Origin: Isoetes taiwanensis
Lineage: Eukaryota; Streptophyta; Lycopodiopsida; Isoetales; Isoetaceae
DNA length: 64,000 nucleotides
Direction of reading: 5' to 3'
Assembly: GCA_021234155.1 (NCBI GenBank)
Contig: JAJEKV010000002.1
Span: 21,233,726-21,297,725, forward strand
Within the stretch, counting starts at the first letter, position 1. Every line of letters starts with the position of its first letter. The position numbers and the translations under genes are program-made. This document shows, in pieces, positions 1-10,471 of this stretch. The notes under the pieces were generated by a model. The model ran no database searches. It was not told where the DNA came from and saw only the letters and a program-made list of their open reading frames with translations.

Positions 1-239
1 AATTTTGCAATTTGACGACTGATCGTTTGGCTCCTCTACAAGATATTTTTCTCACATTAGCTCGATTTTACTAGTTTTAATTCAATGACTTCGATAAAAA
101 TCTAAGATCCTTATACGCTTAGCTAATTTGTTGCTTGATTTTTCAGAAACTTTAATCAAATGTAGGACAATTGGAGGCAAGGATACCATGTTTGATTATT
201 TATAAATTTCTAGACATGCATATACACATATAAAATTGC

Positions 240-269
240 CATCCTCTACATCATGCAATGTAGAGGATG
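240..269. repeat. Perfect 12-bp-stem hairpin upstream of AMT2
   Basis: Two perfectly complementary 12-bp arms (CATCCTCTACAT and ATGTAGAGGATG) enclose a 6-base CATGCA loop. The hairpin lies about 165 bp upstream of the AMT2 start codon, in the presumed promoter or 5' UTR. It could be a small transposon scar or an RNA structure; the sequence does not decide. Confidence 0.7.
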
Positions 270-433
270 ACGAGCTTGATGCTCCGAATTTGAATTGCTG
301 TCTTCTTCTGCAACCGTGCCATGTCTTAGATGCCAAGGTTCGAAACCGCTCGCAGCATGATGTGCAATATTTTACGATTCTTCATCATAACATAAAAACC
401 TTGCTTTACCTTTGTATTTTAGTTGTCTGAAGG

Positions 434-2418
434 ATGGCTTCAACAAATCCAGCATATGCAACATCAGGAACAGCTCCAGATTGGCTCAACAAAGGAGACA
501 ATGCATGGCAGATCACTGCTGCAACGCTTATCGGATTACAGTGTGTTCCAGGACTTGTGATCCTGTATGGCAGTATTGTGAAGAAAAAATTTGCTGTAAA
601 CTCTGCATTCATGGCCCTGTATGCGTTTGCAGCAACGCTTCTATGCTGGGTTCTATGGGCATATAACATGGCATTTGGAGAAAAAATGTTGCCTTTCTGG
701 GGAAAACCAAGTCATGCTTTAACCCATAAATTCCTTCTGCAAAGAGCACATCTTCCATCCACTCGTGACTTCTACAACGATGGAACCATAAAAAATCCTG
801 GAATTCAGCCTCTGTTTCCAATGGCAAGTTTGGTTTATTACCAGTTTGCATTTGCAGCACTTACAGTGGTAATGTTGGCTGGATCTGCATTGGGAAGGAT
901 GAATTTTAGAGCTTGGATGATGTTTGTGCCACTTTGGCTTACATTTTCTTACACAATTGGAGCGTATTCTTTGTGGGGAGGAGGTTTTCTGCATAGATGG
1001 GGTGTAATGGACTATTCCGGAGGTTATGTGATCCATGTAGCTTCAGGTGCTTCTGGAATTGTGTTAGCATATAGGGTATGTCCATTTCATTCTTCTGTTC
1101 CATCTGCATAAATTTAGATGGATAGAAAGTCACACAGAATCTTTAAATCTCCTTTTTAGAAGCTGCAATTTGGCTAAAGATTTGACATTGGCTTTATACT
1201 GTGTTTTCAGGTTGGACCAAGATTAAAGGCGGACCGAGAACGCTTTCCTCCTAATAATATCCTCCTCACTCTTACTGGAGCAGGATTACTATGGTTGGGA
1301 TGGACAGGATTCAATGGAGGTTCTGCATATGCATCGAATCTTACTGCTTCTATTGCTGTTTTAAATACCCATATCTGTGCTGCAACAAGCATGCTCACCT
1401 GGACCTTGTTAGATGTGATATACTTTCACAAGCCTTCTGTCATTGGAGCGGTGCAAGGCATGATGACTGGACTTGTCTGCATTACTCCTGGTGCAGGTAA
1501 CCAATTTGTTATGCTGGATTTCGCATTTGTTAAAACCGGCATGAGAGAAATTCCTCATATTACCTTTTAAATTTGAGAAACCCACTTCATAAGAAATATT
1601 TTTGATAGTCTGTTCGGATCTAGCAGAAACCCTGCTAGCATAGATCTAGCATCAAATAGTTAAATTTTGATTGGAAAACATACTTACCTCTTCTTAACCT
1701 AAAATTTTGTTTGGAAAACGCGCTTACTTCTTGTTAACCTGACAGAACCTTGCTAGCATAGATCTAGGATCAAAGATAAAAACTTGTGCGCATTTACCTC
1801 TTGTTAACCTACTGAGCCTGATAAAAACCCTAAAATTTCTGCTGCAAGCGTTTCGAAGTAGAACCCTAAATCTGTTGCTTCTTGATGGCAGGACTGATAC
1901 AAGGATGGGCAGCACTAGTAACAGGAATAGTGGGAGGAAGCATACCATGGTTTACGATGATGGTGGTGCACAGAAGATCAAAATGGCTACAGAAAGTGGA
2001 CGATACTCTGGCAGTGTTCCACACACATGCAGTTTCTGGAGTACTGGGAGGACTGCTGGTGAGTCTTTTTGCAGATCCAGTACTGTCGGACTACTTCATG
2101 CTGAAACAGGGCGAAAAGGGCGCCATCCATGGCGGGGGCTTCCAAATAGTGAAGCAGATCTGCGGGGCGTCCTTCGTCATGGCCTGGAATTTGATAGTCA
2201 CAAATGTCATACTTTCTGCCATTGGTTTAGTGGTTCCTTTGAGAATGTCAAATGAAGAACTTATGATAGGTGATGATGCTGCCCATGGGGAAGAAGCTTA
2301 TGCCCTCTGGGGTGATGGCGAACAATATGAGATTTCCAAGGCTAATGCTACCCATATGGCTAGCAGACTCACTTTTAGCACTGAGGCTAAAGTCATGGAT
2401 GCAACTGTCGGGATCTGA
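434..2418 (+). CDS. AMT2: AMT2-type high-affinity ammonium transporter, three exons
   Basis: Membrane ammonium transporter of the AMT/MEP/Rh family, which moves ammonium or ammonia across the plasma membrane. I read exons 434-1075, 1211-1496 and 1892-2418, with GT-AG introns at 1076-1210 and 1497-1891. The joined product is 484 residues, the usual size for plant AMT2. Hydrophobic segments run throughout. The exon 1 end carries the family signature around [13 protein letters not shown]; exon 2 has [10 protein letters not shown] and [10 protein letters not shown]; exon 3 has [14 protein letters not shown] with its conserved His. These resemble plant AMT2 rather than AMT1. The ATG at 434 begins [12 protein letters not shown], directly before the first membrane segment, so it is the likely start. 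All three exons are open, so the gene looks functional. A YR retroelement is inserted 189 bp after the stop and may alter its 3' UTR or polyadenylation. Confidence 0.93.
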
Positions 2419-2606
2419 AATTCATGGATACAACTTGCTGATCTTTTTTCTGTATCCTGTTTTCTTTTCGGAGATCTCTGTCATGGTATCAGCTACTCTG
2501 GATTTGTTTTCTTTCTTTTTAACCAGTGTGTTTCACACAACACGGATTATAATATACTAGTTGAATAGAGGCACCAATATCAAGGGTCAACCCTAAGGTA
2601 ATACAA

Positions 2607-2647
2607 CATTCCTAGGATGGGTCCTAAGACAAGAAGTGGCCGAGAAG
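2607..2647 (-). repeat. Terminal repeat B2 of the YR retroelement
   Basis: About 40 bp starting CATTCCTAGGATGGG, matching 3334-3376 apart from a few substitutions. It marks the left boundary of the element; the bases before it continue as the sequence downstream of AMT2. Confidence 0.8.
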
Positions 2648-3191
2648 TGAAGTGGTGTTCTCATTGAGCTTTGCAAAATCGTAGAGTACACAATTGATTC
2701 CCCTACTGGGGTAGAACTATGAAAAAGAACTTTGAAAATTTTGAGTGCTCCGAAACTAGACAATCACCGAGAGCACGAAGAGAAAAAATATGATGTTTCT
2801 GCCACTGGGCCCGTACAGGAAGAGGGGTGAGACGAAATCAAAGGAAGACGATCGATGCCCAAGGTCCCAGGAACAATCACCCCCGCGTCCGGCTTGTGCA
2901 CTGCGAGCCCTGTCAAAAAAAGGAACCTGGACAACATAACCCGTTAGAAGTTAGAAATGAAAAATAGTGGCAGAACTGATGCCAGACATGATGGAAAAAA
3001 CAACTCGGAGGCCGCAGGGCCACGCCGAGAGAATATCACGGTCGACCAACCGGTACGAAAAAAGAAAAAGCCAAATGACAGAAATGACCGGTTGGTACCG
3101 CCTCGGAGGCGAGAAAGGCCACGCCGAGAATGAAAAGAGACCAAAAATAAACCATCAAGCCACGCAAACCGACAGAGAGGGAGGGGGGGCG

Positions 3192-3376
3192 GGAAACCAG
3201 GTAGAGGCGCTCGTACAAGGAGAACGCCGATAACCAAAGAAGAGGAAAAATGGACTATAAAAAGGAGAAGGAGCTGAGGTGGCGTCCCCATCCAAGGAAT
3301 GGCGGTTCTATTGCTAGCGCAATAGAACCGAAGCATTCCTAGGATGGGTCCTAAGACAACAAGTGGCCGATAGAAG
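3192..3376 (-). repeat. Internal A2-B1 junction of the YR retroelement
   Basis: 3192-3337 repeats the right terminus (8430-8591, with an 18-bp indel) and 3334-3376 repeats the left terminus, so this block is a copy of the joined ends of a circular intermediate. Just before the CATT core is a perfect 11-bp inverted repeat with a TAGC loop (3304-3329), the kind of dyad a tyrosine recombinase dimer could bind. Confidence 0.85.
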
Positions 3377-3387
3377 AGGAACCTACC

Positions 3388-4352
3388 TCAAAGACCAAGG
3401 TGGCGAGAAACAATGAGGCGCTCCTGAATGTTTGGAAGAATATAGCGCGAATGGGAGGAGGCAGAGCGCCAACGTCCATGTGAACGGACAATGTCCGAAG
3501 GAACGGAAGAAGCAGCAGCGGCGGTGGCGCCCCCCCTACGACCTGCATGGGTGCCAAACTCCCGAGGTTCCAAGCCGATAAGACGTAAAGACTCAAACCA
3601 CCAGGAACGGGCAGCGGCATATGACAACGGGCGGGAGGAAGCTAAGGAAGAGCGAAAAAGCGGACCACCTGATGGTGGGTCCAAGGTGCGAAAACCACAG
3701 GCAGACAGTAAACGTTGCAGCAACATCACCGGACAGGAGGGAGAAAAAGTGCGAGCAATGAGGACCTCCTGACCGGCAGCAGCTTGGTCGCACTTGGATT
3801 TGCGGATAAACAACTGGACATGATCGGGAAAAAAAGAAAGATCGCGCCAATTCAGATGCAAGGCCTCAGAGATACGAAGGAAACCAGCAAAGCAGATGGT
3901 GACAAGGCATGCTTTCATAATACTACGCCAATGGGCCTGTGATGGGGCAAGTACTGAAATGATTTGGCGAACGTGAGCCGCAGTCAAAGGTAGACGCACC
4001 CGCGAAGGGCTATGGACGCGTGGAGCCGCTTGACGAACTAAGGTAGGAAGGGGCGCAGAGCAAGGAGATGGGAAGTTGACCAAGCTATGAAAAAAGGCGA
4101 TAGCGGCAGACGCGATACCTATGGAGTTAGGACTGCGACGGGCAGACACCAACGAGGAGAAAAACGCGGCGACATGTAGGGAGGAGGCAGGTAGTGCTGT
4201 AATCTGCTGGGAGCTACACCAATGACGAAAGGATAGCCAGGTGGAGGAATAACTGAGCAAGGTAGACGATGCACGGGACTGGAGGACAGACACCAATGCT
4301 GAGGCAAAGAAGGGCAAAGAGGGATCATCGAAGAAAGGTAAGATATCTGGAA
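3388..4352 (-). CDS. Tyrosine recombinase (integrase) of the YR retroelement
   Basis: Site-specific recombinase expected to integrate a circular DNA copy of the element. The open frame gives at least 309 residues (from 4317) and continues upstream to about 4347 without an ATG. A good splice acceptor (pyrimidine tract then CAG) lies there on the minus strand, so it may be expressed from a spliced RNA. Catalytic residues are all visible: Arg in FAGFLRISEAL, the HxxR box as HAGRR, the SHGRW motif, and the nucleophile Tyr in SHSRYI near the C-terminus. The N-terminal 100 residues look like a SAM-like core-binding domain (STLLSYSSTWLSFRHWC). It ends 12 bp before repeat B1. No stop codon interrupts it, so it may still be active. 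Confidence 0.88.
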
Positions 4353-4490
4353 AAACGAGACAAAAACACAGTAGTCAAACAACCTATAATAAGTCTCAAC
4401 AATCAAAGCGATGCCAACCAACCTCTAAATTATCAAATATAACCTAGAACTACAAAAACAAAAACTGACTAGAAGAAAAACAAGAAAGAT

Positions 4491-5696
4491 CTATTCAATG
4501 GAAAAATTACAACGTAAGGCAAACAATGCGGCATGCCGGCGAGAGCCCGCAATGCGAGAAGAAAGTGAAGGGAGTAAGGCATGTGTGAATTCATGAAAGA
4601 AAACTGCCCGTAAACCGGAATGGAGGCCCCAAGTCAAGGCAGCACACAAATGGCCCAGGACTAGGCGCAGAGACTGGATAAAACCAAGAAACCGAGCAAT
4701 ATGGCGAGGAGTGACATACTGGGAGGCTAACAAGGTAGAACAAAGAGACAAAACCCGCTCCTTTTTAGCCTGAGAAATGCGAAAGAAACCTTCTTGTGCA
4801 TCTACTATGAAGCCTAAAAAGATTGTGCGGTGTGAGAGACGAAAACAACACTTTTTCCATGCCAAGAGAAAACCGGCCTGCTGCAAGTCGGCAATGACGC
4901 GAATCTGGAGAGACTCAGGGAGGGACTGGCATAGAAACAAAATATCATCGACATAGGGCAAGCAACGAATCCCCTGGCCTCGCCAAAACCGAACTAACTG
5001 TCTAACTAATTTGGTAAAGACAAAAGGAGCGGAAGCAAGACCAAAGGGGAGGACATTAAAGACGTAAAAACGACCTTCGAGCTCAAAACCCAAAAAAGTG
5101 CGGTGAGGAGGCCAAATAGAGACATGGTGATAACCAGACTTAAGGTCGACTGCAAAGAGAAAATCATTAGGCAGACATAAATGTGAAAGCAGCTCAAGAG
5201 ACTCATACCGGAAGGAGGGGATTGACAAGAAAGAGTTCAAATATCATAAGTCAAGGATAAGGCGAAACTTGTTCATGCTTTTGGGGACAACACCCAAGGG
5301 GGAGCAAAAGAAAGGGCAGGAGGGGACAGGGGACGCGGCACCTGTACGCAAGAGATCAGAAACGGCCGAGCGTGCAAAGTCTAGGTGGGCAGACAAAGAA
5401 GAGTGATTTGGAGCGGAAAAAGCAACAGATGGAGGAGAAGATGACCAAGGGAGGCGATAACCAAACTGGATCCAATGCAAAACCTGTTGCGAAGAACAGA
5501 TAGACTGCCAGAAAGGAAAAGCGGTTTGGAGGCGATTTAGGACCACAGAAGTAGAAGCTAAATCGTCAGCAGGGGAGGGGTCGATGCCAAGATGAGGGAT
5601 GATGGAGGTGATCGGAGCACATTCTGAAAAAACGGGTACAAACCGTAAGTTATGTTGCCAAAGAAAAACAAACCAAGTTAGTCGAGTGGAAACCAT
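4491..5696 (-). pseudogene. Reverse transcriptase of the YR retroelement, one in-frame stop
   Basis: A single frame of about 402 codons starting at ATG 5696 is broken only by TGA at 5246-5244, immediately after RLILDL, where related reverse transcriptases carry Arg. CGA to TGA is a one-base change, typical of methylcytosine deamination. Reverse transcriptase motifs follow: FAVDLKSGYHH, LPFGLASAPFVFT and the catalytic YVDD within LPYVDDILFL. The frame ends soon after the thumb region. I see no RNase H domain and no DAM-like methyltransferase domain between it and the recombinase, although DIRS elements commonly have both. The copy therefore looks disabled in trans-independent replication. Confidence 0.85.
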
Positions 5697-6102
5697 GGAT
5701 AAAATAAAAACACCCCAAAGCTAACACCAAACACAATGATCACCACAAGGCATAAACACAAAGAATAGACAACAACATCCAACTACAATGCCGAGTAAGA
5801 CAACTAACATCCTAACATACCTCCACAAACAAAAATTATCAAATTTTGAAGCAAAAAAAACTCAACATTCCAAGAAAGAATGACAAGAAAAAACAACCAC
5901 AGCCGATCGGTAGCACGAAACTCAATTCAAACAAATTTATATCACAAGAAAACCAACACTGCTGAAAAAGGACCAAAATTTGTATTAATGTGGAGAATCC
6001 AAGACAACAGGGCGAAGATATGCAAGGGGAGAACTAAGATTCAAGGGCCTGGACGAGGAAAAAACGGAGCCGGGGCCGGTACCAAAGGACCCGGGGGTGG
6101 GG

Positions 6103-7120
6103 CTAAAGGCGGGAGTGGAGCAACAGAGAGAGCCCGCGGTTGGGGGCGAGAATGGCACGCTCAATCACGCGATGGCCCAGCGCCCAAAAAAAGGTGCAAA
6201 ATGGCCTAGACCCCGACCGAGATGAGGAAAAAGAGGGTTGAGGTGTGGCAGAGAAGGTAGAGCCAGAGGGCGAGGCAGTGGATCTAGAAGCAGAAGGGCG
6301 CCGATCACGATGCATCTGCCGAGCTAGTTTCAATTTCTTAGAATCATCGCCAGCCGCGGGGTGGCGGTGTGGTCATCAAAATCCAAGGCGATGTCATAGC
6401 CCTCGCGATCAGCGATAATCAAAAACTTCATCCCTCCGCAAAGTGGCGCCTTTTACCTTCTTCGACAACCGGAGGACAAAGATCGGGCACTCGAGGAGGA
6501 GAGAGCAATCAAACGAGCATGAAGCTCCCGGATCCGGACTCGCGGGTACAAAGGAACTCGCATCTTGGTGGCGCCGATGACTCTCTCTTAAAGCCGAACC
6601 GATCGTGAAGAGCGTCCCGAACTTCTTGGCGCAACACCCTCGACCGCTCATGAACATTAGTGTTAGAAGTGAGAGTCGACTGCAGACTCTGGATCTGCGC
6701 CATCTGTAACTGAAGGGTTTGCAAAAGCTGAGGCACCATATCCACGGACTGAGAAGAGGGAACTGCAGAACTGGCAGTTGGCAAAGAGTGGCTCAACCCC
6801 ACAGCGGGACCCGCGGAGGCAAAGGAAAAAACAGGGGGCGGCATAAAAGCAAATGACACAGAGGAGATAGCTCGAGAAGGACCGGTGAGCGAGTGAGTGA
6901 GAAGCTTAATTGTGCATCTGATAGTAGAAAAAACTGGATTGACAGGCTCAAGAGAAGCTGCGGGGGTATGCACAGCAGACACCTCAGAGGCAATAGAAAC
7001 ACCAGTGGTGCGGGCACGTCTCATAGGTGGAGTGGATGGGGCAGTGCTTGCCGCGACCCGTTTAGCCCTCCGAGCCCGCAAAGAAACCTGAGAGGTGCTA
7101 GGACTGTTTTGATCTGCCAT
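6103..7120 (-). pseudogene. Gag-like first ORF of the YR retroelement, probably frameshifted
   Basis: An ORF from ATG 7120 to 6509 encodes about 203 residues rich in Ser, Ala and Pro, with a basic N-terminus (RARRAKR) and a Gln-rich helix (LLQTLQLQMAQIQSLQ) that could form a coiled coil. A second open stretch, 6333-6103, is in another frame and likely continues the same protein after a frameshift. No zinc knuckle is visible. Position as the first ORF after A1 suggests Gag, but sequence similarity is not obvious to me. Confidence 0.5.
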
Positions 7121-7335
7121 ATCGTGAAATGTCTAAAAACACAATTCACAAATGTTAGTACAAACAATGGAAAAAATCAACACGCTTCACGAGATCCATG
7201 GCAACAATGACACTAAGCCCGAAACGAGTTTGCAACACACCAACCAAACATAACTATATAATGAAAAACGACGAGAAACGTAATAGGCGAAGGAAAAAGG
7301 CAAAGAAGCAAGAAAAATGGAACCCACAACAGCAA

Positions 7336-7856
7336 CCAAAATAATGCCAACCGGAAAGAATACTAGAGCAAAAAACAAAATAATGCCAACCGGAAAGAAT
7401 ACTAGAGCAAGAAACGGTAAAACAACACCAACACAAAAAAGCAAACTAGAAACAATAACCTCAAGCAGATACGGCACGAAAAAACGAAAAACAACCCAAA
7501 AAAAGAAAAGGACAATGGTTCCAGGGGAAACCGGGACAGTGAATCCCAACCAAAACCGGGGTAAACCGGGTCGACGGCCCGGTATCCCTGCTTCAGAAGT
7601 GGCGGAAGCGGCAGCCACGAACGCGGACGGTGAAGGTGGAAAGCAGAGAGGAAAAACATCGAAATACCGGTGGAGGCAGAGCGGGAAAGAGCTGAGGAGG
7701 GCAACACCGAAGGTGGCAGAGAGGAGATGGATGCTGGAGGGCCAAATAGAGCCGGAACAGAAGAGTAAGGGCAGTATCTGGGTAAACAAAGGAAGCCGAT
7801 TTCGAAGCCCAACAGAGTATCTGGGTAAACAAAGGAAGCCGATTTCGAAGCCAACA
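7336..7856. repeat. Two short tandem duplications in the YR element leader
   Basis: A unit of about 42 bp containing AATGCCAACCGGAAAGAATA occurs twice in tandem at about 7340-7418. A unit of about 43 bp containing GTATCTGGGTAAACAAAGG occurs twice at 7773-7856. Both lie between repeat A1 and the gag-like ORF. The remainder of 7121-8429 has no convincing ORF. Confidence 0.75.
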
Positions 7857-8429
7857 AAGACCGAGAAGCAAACATCGGGAAGGAACTTAAGCAATCAGAT
7901 AGGAAAACACAGGAAATCGGACCTGGAAAAAATGGTTCGAGAGGAGCTAGGGAGAGTGGCCGGAGCTAGAGTGAGAACCGGAGCAGCAGGCTCGAGCTAT
8001 GGCGGCCGAATACATGCCCCACTGCCAACCGTCTGGCAGGAGGCAGTAAAGGGGGCCGGATTCGCCCGAAATTCATAGGTAGAGGCTCGAAGAAACAGAA
8101 TAGCAAGGGGTCCTGGAAGCAAGAAGACCCAGGAGGCTACTGGCAAGCAAGCCGGATGCAACTGAATCCAACAAACAAGGAACAAAACGAAAGACAACCA
8201 ACTAACCGAAATCGCTCAAGAAAAACGCCTTGACCATGCCATAACCGGGACGGGACCGATACCCAAGACTCCGAGATGCATCCCAAACACCAAAACCACA
8301 GACGAAAACAGAATTAAAACCAAGAAAATCACAATCACCGTACCTTGAGAAAACTTTCTTGAGCAGGAATGTAGGCGGTAGGCACACAGTTGAGCTCTTC
8401 GGGTACGACAGACAGGCTTCTTGAAGGTA

Positions 8430-8591
8430 GGAAACCAGGTAGAGGCGCTCGTAAATAGGAAAACAAGCCCAAGGAGAACGCCGATAACCAAAGAAGAGGA
8501 AAAATGGACTATAAAAAGGAGAAGGAGCTGAGGTGGCGTCCCCATCCAAGGAATGGCGGTTCTATTGCTAGCGCAATAGAACCGAAGCATT
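8430..8591 (-). repeat. Terminal repeat A1 of the YR retroelement
   Basis: About 162 bp nearly identical to 3192-3337, ending in the CATT core at 8588-8591. It includes the same perfect 11-bp inverted repeat (8558-8583) just inside the terminus. On the minus strand this is the 5' end of the element and probably carries its promoter. Confidence 0.85.
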
Positions 8592-8838
8592 ATTGTGCTC
8601 ACCTTAGCCGATTGTTGCAAAGATGTCTAGAAATCATGTTCTGTTATTTGTTATTATTTCCTGGCTTTCCTCTATTGCAAAAATGCATGCAACTAACTTG
8701 TTCAGTTTCTCTCCTTCTAGGAAATGCTTAGTTTGGTATCGTTCTAGATGATAGAGTCCAAGGTTATCCCAATTTTTATTTAGTTGGACGTATGCAAACT
8801 TTTGCAGGTGAAAATATCGTTACCCTGGTTTTGGTTGA

Positions 8839-9560
8839 TTCCATCGCGGTGAATACTTTCCTGCGGAATCACAGACCCTCCGGCAACGGGATCCGTTCCG
8901 GAGACCCCGTTACCCGTACCTGACGGTACGACAATAAATTCAATACTGTCCCGCGGAATCACAATGGTAGAATACTGCCGGACGGAATCACCACTTAATT
9001 ATTCCACGCGATGGAATGACGACGACGGAATACCGCCGGATGGAATCACGAATCCACGGATCCCGCGACGCGGAATCACCAACTTGCAATCCCGGACGGA
9101 ATCGACTTCTTATTTAGTCGGACGGAATCACCATAATGCGATTCCGTTCGCCGGAATCCCCTGATGGGATTCCTCCGGCGGAATCACCGGTTGGATTACG
9201 TCCGCGGAATCACTACGACCGATTCCGGCCGATGGAATCCGTAATCCCTCGACCATTCCTCCCAGGAATCACCACAATCGATTCCATCGGCGGAATCACC
9301 AAAATCGATTCGTCGGCGGAATCACATCACCAAATGAATCAACGGGATGGAATCACCCGGTGGAATTCGCCAAACGAATGCACCGGAGGTAACGGTTGCA
9401 TCTTTGGACACGCCTCAACATCGGAGACCGCATTCATGGACCAGATCGACGGCCATGGTGTCGCCGCGTGAGTCCAACCCGCGGAATTTAAAAATGTGCA
9501 TCCCCGCACCTATTTTCGTACCATGCGATGGAATCACCTCCTCTGTTCATCCGAGGGAAT
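8839..9560. repeat. Degenerate palindromic satellite built on GGAATC / GATTCC
   Basis: GGAATC recurs dozens of times, usually as CGGAATCACC, with interspersed GATTCC in the opposite sense. Many pairs form short palindromes such as GATTCC-N-CGGAATC. Spacing is irregular, roughly 20-45 bp, and the block is GC-rich compared with its flanks. Open frames across it (for example 8964-9164 and 9136-9471) simply translate the repeat and I do not treat them as genes. Confidence 0.75.
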
Positions 9561-10471
9561 CACCGGCATTCCTCGCTCGGCGACGACGCAATGGGAGCTC
9601 GGGGGTGGATCCGGACGAAGATCGAGGAGGTTAGTGCCCGGAACAACCGATTTCCATGTCCCTTCTGTGGGGCAAGCTCGATAGCATTTTTATTGACAAA
9701 TGCAATGGGGCATCGGCAAAAGACCGCTGAGAAGGGCATTTTGATCCGCGATACCCCGGGTTATGTTAGAGCACCGAGTCCCGAACCACAAGGAGGAGGT
9801 ACTCAACGGTTTGGTTGTGCCACATTCCCACCTCAAGGGTTGGGGATTTCATAGCGGGGAGCAAAAAAAGTGGGGAAGCACCATGCGGTTTCTACATAAG
9901 AAGCTCTCAAAGGAATAAAGAGCTATCCAAACCGGGCAAAGGTTCATATCGACTTTGAAGAGGTGTGAATTTCCTTTCCCGGCTTGTGATAATTTGTTTG
10001 GTTTTTAAAGCATGTCGATTCATTCTGGTGCAACAAAGGTCTTGGTGTGTCTTTGGGCGGAAGACAATTTCGAGAACACTCATGTTGTTGAGGATCGGCG
10101 TCCCTCCAGGCCAAAGAAGGAAGAGGATTGAGAGAGGGGAGAGTGTTAGAAGGGGTTGCCAATGTCATTTTACTTTGAAGCAGCTCTATCTTCTTCCCAA
10201 TTGCACTCAAATTACCTACCACAAATGGGATCATGTGAACCAGCAAGGTGCAATCTGCCATGGTAAAGCACAACCTATTGAGAAAGGGTTGAGGTATAGG
10301 CTAGCACCATGGCTCTCGGTTGAAAAGAAAGAATGGATCAAACAGAAGCTAGTGCACTATATAACACCTAGAATGGTGATGAACATCCACCAAGAGAGGG
10401 TGAACTTGAAGAAGGATGTGGCTGGTTTGGAGGGGTTGTCCAGGGATGACATGTTGAAGATGCAGCCGTAG
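9528..10471 (+). pseudogene. Degraded zinc-motif ORF, transposase-like
   Basis: Two frames of one broken coding region. The first (9528-9854) contains a CPFCG motif. The second, whose protein-like part runs from about 10140 to 10471, reads GCQCHFTLKQLYLLPN, then a spaced HVNQQGAICHG motif, then a helical charged tail ending DDMLKMQP. The Cys/His spacing resembles the FLYWCH/FAR1/GCM-type zinc modules at the N-termini of Mutator-like transposases, but no DDE catalytic domain follows. Stops and frameshifts separate the parts. The family is uncertain; a host regulator fragment is the alternative. Confidence 0.4.

Larger units (their letters stand above)
2607..8591 (-). mobile_element. DIRS-like tyrosine-recombinase retrotransposon with split direct repeats
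   Basis: Read on the minus strand the order is terminal repeat A1 (8591-8430), gag-like ORF, reverse transcriptase, tyrosine recombinase, B1 (3376-3334), A2 (3337-3192), B2 (2647-2607). This A1-ORFs-B1-A2-B2 order is the split-direct-repeat layout known from PAT, Ngaro and Kangaroo elements. There are no LTRs and no TSD. The tetranucleotide CATT lies at the left end (2607), at the right end (8588) and at the internal A2/B1 junction (3334), as expected if a circle recombined at a CATT core. The reconstructed target reads ACAA-CATT-ATTGT, which is itself nearly palindromic. The stretch 2648-3191 is noncoding and contains two copies of a GGCCACGCCGAGA-type motif (about 3016 and 3118). Confidence 0.85.

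Noticed and set aside
8839-9560. CRISPR-like array
   Set aside because: Repeats are short, palindromic, irregular and degenerate, in a eukaryotic nuclear context; no cas genes.
8964-9634. Plus-strand ORFs across the GGAATC satellite
   Set aside because: Repeated DGIT/ESP residues are the translated repeat, with no domain or start context.
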